Positions 1-3,485 of a stretch of 6,447 nucleotides of DNA are shown one piece after another. Made by a program: the position numbers and the translations under genes. The stretch is from Candidatus Delongbacteria bacterium (GTDB lineage: Bacteria > CAIWAD01 > BS150m-G50). The stretch's first letter is position 1. Every line of letters starts with the position of its first letter. The stretch is taken from NCBI GenBank assembly GCA_016784425.1, contig JADHUQ010000135.1, forward strand, positions 1 through 6,447, given 5' to 3'. Below the pieces are notes generated by a model. The model made no database searches. It was not told the origin of the DNA and saw only the letters and a program-made list of their open reading frames with translations.

Positions 1-916
1 TAAGTTCGTACAACTTTTCTGCCAGCAGGGTCTTGGTCTGGAAAAATGAGTCGGCGGATATCACGTAAACCCGATCACCAATCTGTTCATGTATCACACC
101 GGGGCCGTAGAGAATGTGTTCCTCCTCACCGGTGGCCACGCTGGACCAGGAGCGGGTGACGTTGTTGACAATCGTCGTCAAACCGGGAAACACCTCCTGC
201 AGGTGCGCAGCCAACTCCAGGACCTCGGGATGCTTTGCCTCGGCTGTGACGAGATTGACCATGGTTTCACCGGTCTGTTTCCCTTCGCGGATTGTCAGAT
301 ACCGGTAGAGCCCCTCGTGGGTTTTAAAGTTATAGACTGTGGAGCCGGCCCGGGAGATCTCCGCCCGGACAGTGTTGACAATCTGAACTGACTGCTCACT
401 CTGCAGCCGGCAGCTTGACAGGTCCAGCACCTTGCTGAACAACCCCGGCGGGTGCAGGCCAAGTCCGAAACCGGTCGGCTGGCCATCCCACTCCTCCACC
501 CATTTCTGGTCGGAAAAAGAGAACTCCATTTTGTTGCGGTAGTAATCCAGGGCGAGCGCCGGCACGATAGGCTCGATCACCAGATCATGGAAACCACCCA
601 GTCGTTCAAATGCGTCCCGCACAGCTTTTTCCTTCAATGCAAGCTGGTGTTCGTACCCCAATTCCCGCAACACGCAACCACCGCAATGAGCGCTGTAGCT
701 GCAATTTGATTCAGTTCGCTGTGGTGACGGCAGGGTCAACTCGACTAACTCCGCCTCCAGATGCTGTCGCCTTTTCTTACGGATACGCGCCGTTACCCGG
801 TCGCCCGGCAATGTGCCACGTACAAAGACCACCATACCTTCCGGGGTACGGCCGATTCCGCGTCGCTTCTCCCCCAGATCGTTTATTTCCAGACTGACGA
901 TGTCACCCGGTTTCAT
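1..916 (-). CDS. rlmD: 23S rRNA (uracil-C5)-methyltransferase, RlmD/TrmA family (3' partial)
   Basis: 305 codons of an open frame run off the left edge, covering roughly the first 70% of a family member of about 430-460 residues. The enzyme uses S-adenosylmethionine to make 5-methyluridine in 23S rRNA. Seen, numbered from the ATG at 916: N-terminal TRAM RNA-binding domain (about 1-60); iron-sulfur cysteines 72, 78 and 81 in the C-x5-CGGC spacing, with the fourth ligand Cys169 in LDLSSCRL; YRNKMEFSFS at 126-135 and GFGLGLHPPGLF at 149-160, both family hallmarks; SFFQT at 290-294 just before the methyltransferase core. The SAM-binding and catalytic-Cys motifs lie beyond the window. The cluster ligands favour RlmD/RlmC-type over TrmA, but the exact target base cannot be decided. 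Start: ATG-ATG at 919/916; GGGAG at 921-925 better suits the second. It overlaps tgt by 14 bases. Confidence 0.92.
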   Translation of the reverse strand, partial: MKPGDIVSLEINDLGEKRRGIGRTPEGMVVFVRGTLPGDRVTARIRKKRRQHLEAELVELTLPSPQRTESNCSYSAHCGGCVLRELGYEHQLALKEKAVRDAFERLGGFHDLVIEPIVPALALDYYRNKMEFSFSDQKWVEEWDGQPTGFGLGLHPPGLFSKVLDLSSCRLQSEQSVQIVNTVRAEISRAGSTVYNFKTHEGLYRYLTIREGKQTGETMVNLVTAEAKHPEVLELAAHLQEVFPGLTTIVNNVTRSWSSVATGEEEHILYGPGVIHEQIGDRVYVISADSFFQTKTLLAEKLYEL

Positions 917-2033
917 CATGCTCCCGATAAGCTTGTGTAACCTGCTGCCGAAGTTCCTCGAAAACGCCACTCGCAATACTTTCGCGGATAGCCTGCATCA
1001 GGTCAAGGTAGTAAGTCAAGTTATGAATTGTTGCCAGCCGCATGGCCGAGAACTCATTTACATGAAATAGATATCTTAAATGCGCGCGGTCATAGGTACG
1101 GCAGGTGTAACAGCCACACTCAGGGTCCAGTGGCCCCCGCTCTCTGGAATGGCGCACTGCCTTGATTTGCAGTTTACCCTGCCGGGTAAAGACAGTACTG
1201 TTGCGGGCGTTGCGGGTGGGGATGACGCAATCAAACATATCAATGCCAGCGGCAACCGACTCGACAATATCCAGCGGAGTACCCACCCCCATCAGGTAAC
1301 GGGGTCTGGCTTGCGGCAGCGACTCACCCAACTGACGCGTGATACGGTACATATCCTCTTTCGGTTCACCAACGGAAAGACCGCCGATAGCGTAACCGGG
1401 AAAGTCCAGCTCCATCAAATCCTCAGCACTCTGGGCGCGCAGGTCATCGTAAACACTGCCCTGGACGATAGCGAAGGGAACCTGTTCCTGACCGTACAGT
1501 GGATGACTGGTATTGAAAGCCTCCAGAAACCGCTCCGCCCAGCGTGTAGTACGCTGTAATGAATCCAGTGCGTAATCGCGTGTAACCGGCCAGGGCTGGC
1601 ACTCGTCAAGGGCCATGATAATGTCGGCACCGATGGCTCGTTGTACCGTGACATTGCTCTCCGGGGTAAAGATGTGCCGGGAGCCATCAAGATGGGAACG
1701 AAAGTAAACACCGTCTTCCTTGATGTGGTTCAGCTCCGAGAGACTGAAAACCTGGTAGCCGCCGGAATCGGTCAACAGCGGGCGATCCCATTTAATGAAT
1801 TGGTGGATCCCGCCATAATCTTCCAGGAACTCAATTCCCGGACGCAGGTACAGATGATAACTGTTGGCGAGAATGATCTGCGCCCCCATTTCGTCAAGGT
1901 CGCGCCGTTCGAGCGTCTTGACGCTTCCCCGTGTCCCGATCGGCATGAATATCGGGGTTTCCACAATACCGCGTTCCAGTTGAATTTGACCCCGGCGGGC
2001 GCTACCGTCACGGGCCAGGATGCTAAATTTCAT
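903..2033 (-). CDS. tgt: Queuine/preQ1 tRNA-guanine transglycosylase
   Basis: 376 residues, normal family length. The enzyme swaps guanine-34 for preQ1 in the GUN anticodons of Asp, Asn, His and Tyr tRNAs, a step of queuosine synthesis in the cytoplasm. Seen: general acid/base Asp89 in LTDSGGYQVFSLS; Asp143 and Cys145 in MALDEC; IVQGS at 189-193; base-binding YAIGGLSVGE at 214-223; nucleophile Asp268 in DMFDCVIPTRNARN; zinc ligands Cys306, Cys308, Cys311 and His337. Tyr93, Cys145 and Val221 are the bacterial-type residues, so preQ1 rather than queuine is the likely substrate (inference from known enzyme structures). Start choice: the frame opens at GTG 2036 followed directly by ATG 2033. GGGAG at 2038-2042 lies 4 bases before the ATG but only 1 before the GTG, so ATG is preferred. 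It overlaps the ATPase gene by 11 bases and the next gene by 14. Confidence 0.97.
   Translation of the reverse strand: MKFSILARDGSARRGQIQLERGIVETPIFMPIGTRGSVKTLERRDLDEMGAQIILANSYHLYLRPGIEFLEDYGGIHQFIKWDRPLLTDSGGYQVFSLSELNHIKEDGVYFRSHLDGSRHIFTPESNVTVQRAIGADIIMALDECQPWPVTRDYALDSLQRTTRWAERFLEAFNTSHPLYGQEQVPFAIVQGSVYDDLRAQSAEDLMELDFPGYAIGGLSVGEPKEDMYRITRQLGESLPQARPRYLMGVGTPLDIVESVAAGIDMFDCVIPTRNARNSTVFTRQGKLQIKAVRHSRERGPLDPECGCYTCRTYDRAHLRYLFHVNEFSAMRLATIHNLTYYLDLMQAIRESIASGVFEELRQQVTQAYREHDETG
914..925 (-). promoter_or_regulatory. Ribosome binding site and tandem start codons of the rlmD-like gene
   Basis: Read on the minus strand: GGGAG-C-ATG-ATG, inside the last codons of tgt. Purine-run spacing (4 bases to ATG 916, 1 base to ATG 919) favours the second ATG. 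The arrangement almost duplicates the one in front of tgt. Confidence 0.55.
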
Positions 2034-2703
2034 CACTCTCCCGCAGCAGTCCCGGCACCGCTCGCTTTACCGCAGCCACATCCGCGTACTCCCCCAGCAA
2101 CACCCCTCCAGCAATCGCATAATAACAGGCAGTTAACTGATCCAACCCGGTCAACAAATGTGTACTCAGTATGATACAGGAACCGGCTTGTTGCCAGCGT
2201 ACGACCAGTTGTATTACCTGTTCACGGGCGGTTGCATCGAGCCCGGCCAGCGGTTCGTCGAGACAGATAAGGTCAGGTTTCCCCAGGCCGGCACGTAACA
2301 GCGCAATGCGTCTTTTCATCCCCTCAGACAGCTCGCCGGGATACCTCGCTCCAAGCTCTGCCAGACCCAGCCGGTTCAGATCGTCAGCCAGTTCCCGGTC
2401 ATTCACTGGAGCCGCCAGGCGCAGGTTTTCCCCAACTGTCAGACCGTCCAGCAAAGCGTTATTCTGAAAGAGCATTCCCATATGTATCACATGGTAAAGG
2501 GGAGACGTGACCAGCTCACCCTGCCAACTGAAGGAGCCGGTGAGTTCATTGGTCAGACCGGTGATCCCTTTAAGCAGCCGGGTTTTGCCGCTGCCGGAAG
2601 CACCAAGCAGTACGGTTACCTGACCTGGTCGTGATTGCAGGGAAGCACCGCTGCAGATCAGCTTATCCTGCACTGTGCAGGTGAAATCGGTTATACTCAG
2701 CAT
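2023..2703 (-). CDS. mlaF: MlaF-type ABC transporter ATP-binding protein
   Basis: 226-residue ATPase, the presumed partner of the adjacent MlaE-type permease; it would hydrolyse ATP on the cytoplasmic face. Seen: Walker A GASGSGKT at 34-41; Q-loop Gln80 in GMLFQNNALLDGLTVGENL, where LFQ-x-x-AL is characteristic of MlaF relatives; signature LSEGM at 125-129 followed by KRRIALLRAG; Walker B LICLDEP at 145-151; D-loop GLD; H-loop His182 in LSTH. All catalytic residues are intact. Two differences from E. coli MlaF (269 residues): the signature has Glu for the first Gly, and the protein ends soon after the ATPase core, without a long C-terminal tail. The start overlaps the permease stop as TGATG and no Shine-Dalgarno-like purine run is visible before it, so expression probably depends on ribosomes finishing the permease. 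The end overlaps tgt by 11 bases. Confidence 0.9.
   Translation of the reverse strand: MLSITDFTCTVQDKLICSGASLQSRPGQVTVLLGASGSGKTRLLKGITGLTNELTGSFSWQGELVTSPLYHVIHMGMLFQNNALLDGLTVGENLRLAAPVNDRELADDLNRLGLAELGARYPGELSEGMKRRIALLRAGLGKPDLICLDEPLAGLDATAREQVIQLVVRWQQAGSCIILSTHLLTGLDQLTACYYAIAGGVLLGEYADVAAVKRAVPGLLRESDEI
2031..2042 (-). promoter_or_regulatory. Ribosome binding site and tandem start codons of tgt
   Basis: Read on the minus strand: GGGAG-A-GTG-ATG, located inside the last codons of the ATPase gene. The purine run sits 4 bases from ATG 2033 and only 1 from GTG 2036, which selects the ATG. A GGGAG-like site inside the preceding gene, together with the overlap, indicates re-initiation by ribosomes leaving the upstream gene. 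Confidence 0.6.
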
Positions 2704-2705
2704 CA
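2701..2705 (-). promoter_or_regulatory. TGATG stop/start overlap between mlaE and mlaF genes
   Basis: The permease TGA (2703-2705) and the ATPase ATG (2701-2703) share one base. No purine-rich ribosome site is visible in the 25 bases upstream, so the ATPase start most likely relies on re-initiation by ribosomes terminating on the permease. That would keep the two subunits in balance. Confidence 0.65.
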
Positions 2706-3470
2706 GAAAAGCAGCACCGCAGTTATAAAGTTTGCTACCAGAATATACAGTACCGCTGTGACAAAACTGCGCACAGTGGCTTTTCCCACTCCGGCGGAGG
2801 AGCGGTCGGCACTGAAACCGGCACTGGTGGCGACAATACCGATCAGTATCGCAAACACCTGTGCCTTGATGAAACCTGCTCCAATGTCGTGCAGGTGAAA
2901 GTGTGCGGGAATTTCCTGCCAGAAGGAGGCGGGTGAGCTGCCCAGGAAGCTGACAGAAGTCAGATAACCACCGAGCAATCCACTCAAATCTGCAAAGACC
3001 AGGAGGAAAGGCATACTCAACCAGAGAGCCAGCACGCGGGGCAGCCCGACCGCAGCTACAACAGGGATGCGCATTATCGTTAGCGCATCCAGCTGTTCGG
3101 TGAATTTCATGGTGGCAATTTCGGCTGAGATAGCGGCACCGACCCGGCCCGCAATAATCATCGCGGTCATTACCGGAGCGACTTCGATAATCACCGCCTT
3201 GAAAACAGCGGTACCCAGATAGTAAGCGGGTATATGGCCCTGGAACTGGTAACTCGCCTGCCAGGCGGAAACCGCACCGGCAAAAATCGAAGCAATCATT
3301 ACCAGGGGGAGGGAACGGGTGCCGAACAGATAAACGTGATACAGCAGTTCACCGGGTCGCAGGCGCAGGGAGAGGCCGTGACGCAGCAGACAACCAGCCG
3401 TGACGACCTCTTGCCCGAATTGTTCAATCCAGCCACCGGGAGGGCTCTCAAGTCTGCCGCCCGCCAGCAT
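2703..3470 (-). CDS. mlaE: MlaE-type ABC transporter permease
   Basis: 255 residues, close to the usual length of about 260 for MlaE. It is the inner-membrane permease of a phospholipid-trafficking ABC system of the MCE/Mla class. Seen: an amphipathic N-terminus of about 50 residues, a first hydrophobic segment (about 53-72), then the family core at 96-130 with EVAPVMTAMIIAGRVGAAI and the following AEIATMKFTEQLDAL, then hydrophobic segments at about 143-170, 200-217 and 236-254. The GVGKATVRSFV stretch near 227-237 is also typical. The ATG overlaps the upstream stop as TGATG, and GGGAG lies 10 bases before it (3481-3485), so translation is coupled but also has its own ribosome site. The ATPase follows with an identical TGATG overlap. 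Odd: no MCE-domain (MlaD) gene lies on either side of the pair. The direction of lipid transport cannot be inferred. Confidence 0.9.
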   Translation of the reverse strand: MLAGGRLESPPGGWIEQFGQEVVTAGCLLRHGLSLRLRPGELLYHVYLFGTRSLPLVMIASIFAGAVSAWQASYQFQGHIPAYYLGTAVFKAVIIEVAPVMTAMIIAGRVGAAISAEIATMKFTEQLDALTIMRIPVVAAVGLPRVLALWLSMPFLLVFADLSGLLGGYLTSVSFLGSSPASFWQEIPAHFHLHDIGAGFIKAQVFAILIGIVATSAGFSADRSSAGVGKATVRSFVTAVLYILVANFITAVLLF

Positions 3471-3485
3471 CAGAAATCCGCTCCC
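3468..3485 (-). promoter_or_regulatory. Ribosome binding site and TGATG coupling junction of mlaE
   Basis: GGGAG (3481-3485) lies 10 bases before ATG 3470 and overlaps the codons for Leu-Gly-Ala near the end of the barrel protein. The stop of the barrel gene and the start of the permease share one base (TGATG), a classic translational-coupling junction that would tie permease output to barrel-protein output. Confidence 0.6.

Noticed and set aside
1080..1559. Plus-strand open frame of 159 codons
   Set aside because: Antisense to the zinc-binding and catalytic part of tgt; no domain and no ribosome site worth noting.
1641..2174. Plus-strand open frame of 177 codons
   Set aside because: It lies antisense to tgt and the ATPase gene, both of which have full catalytic motifs. 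Its composition (Pro/Thr-rich, no recognisable domain) is that of a shadow frame.
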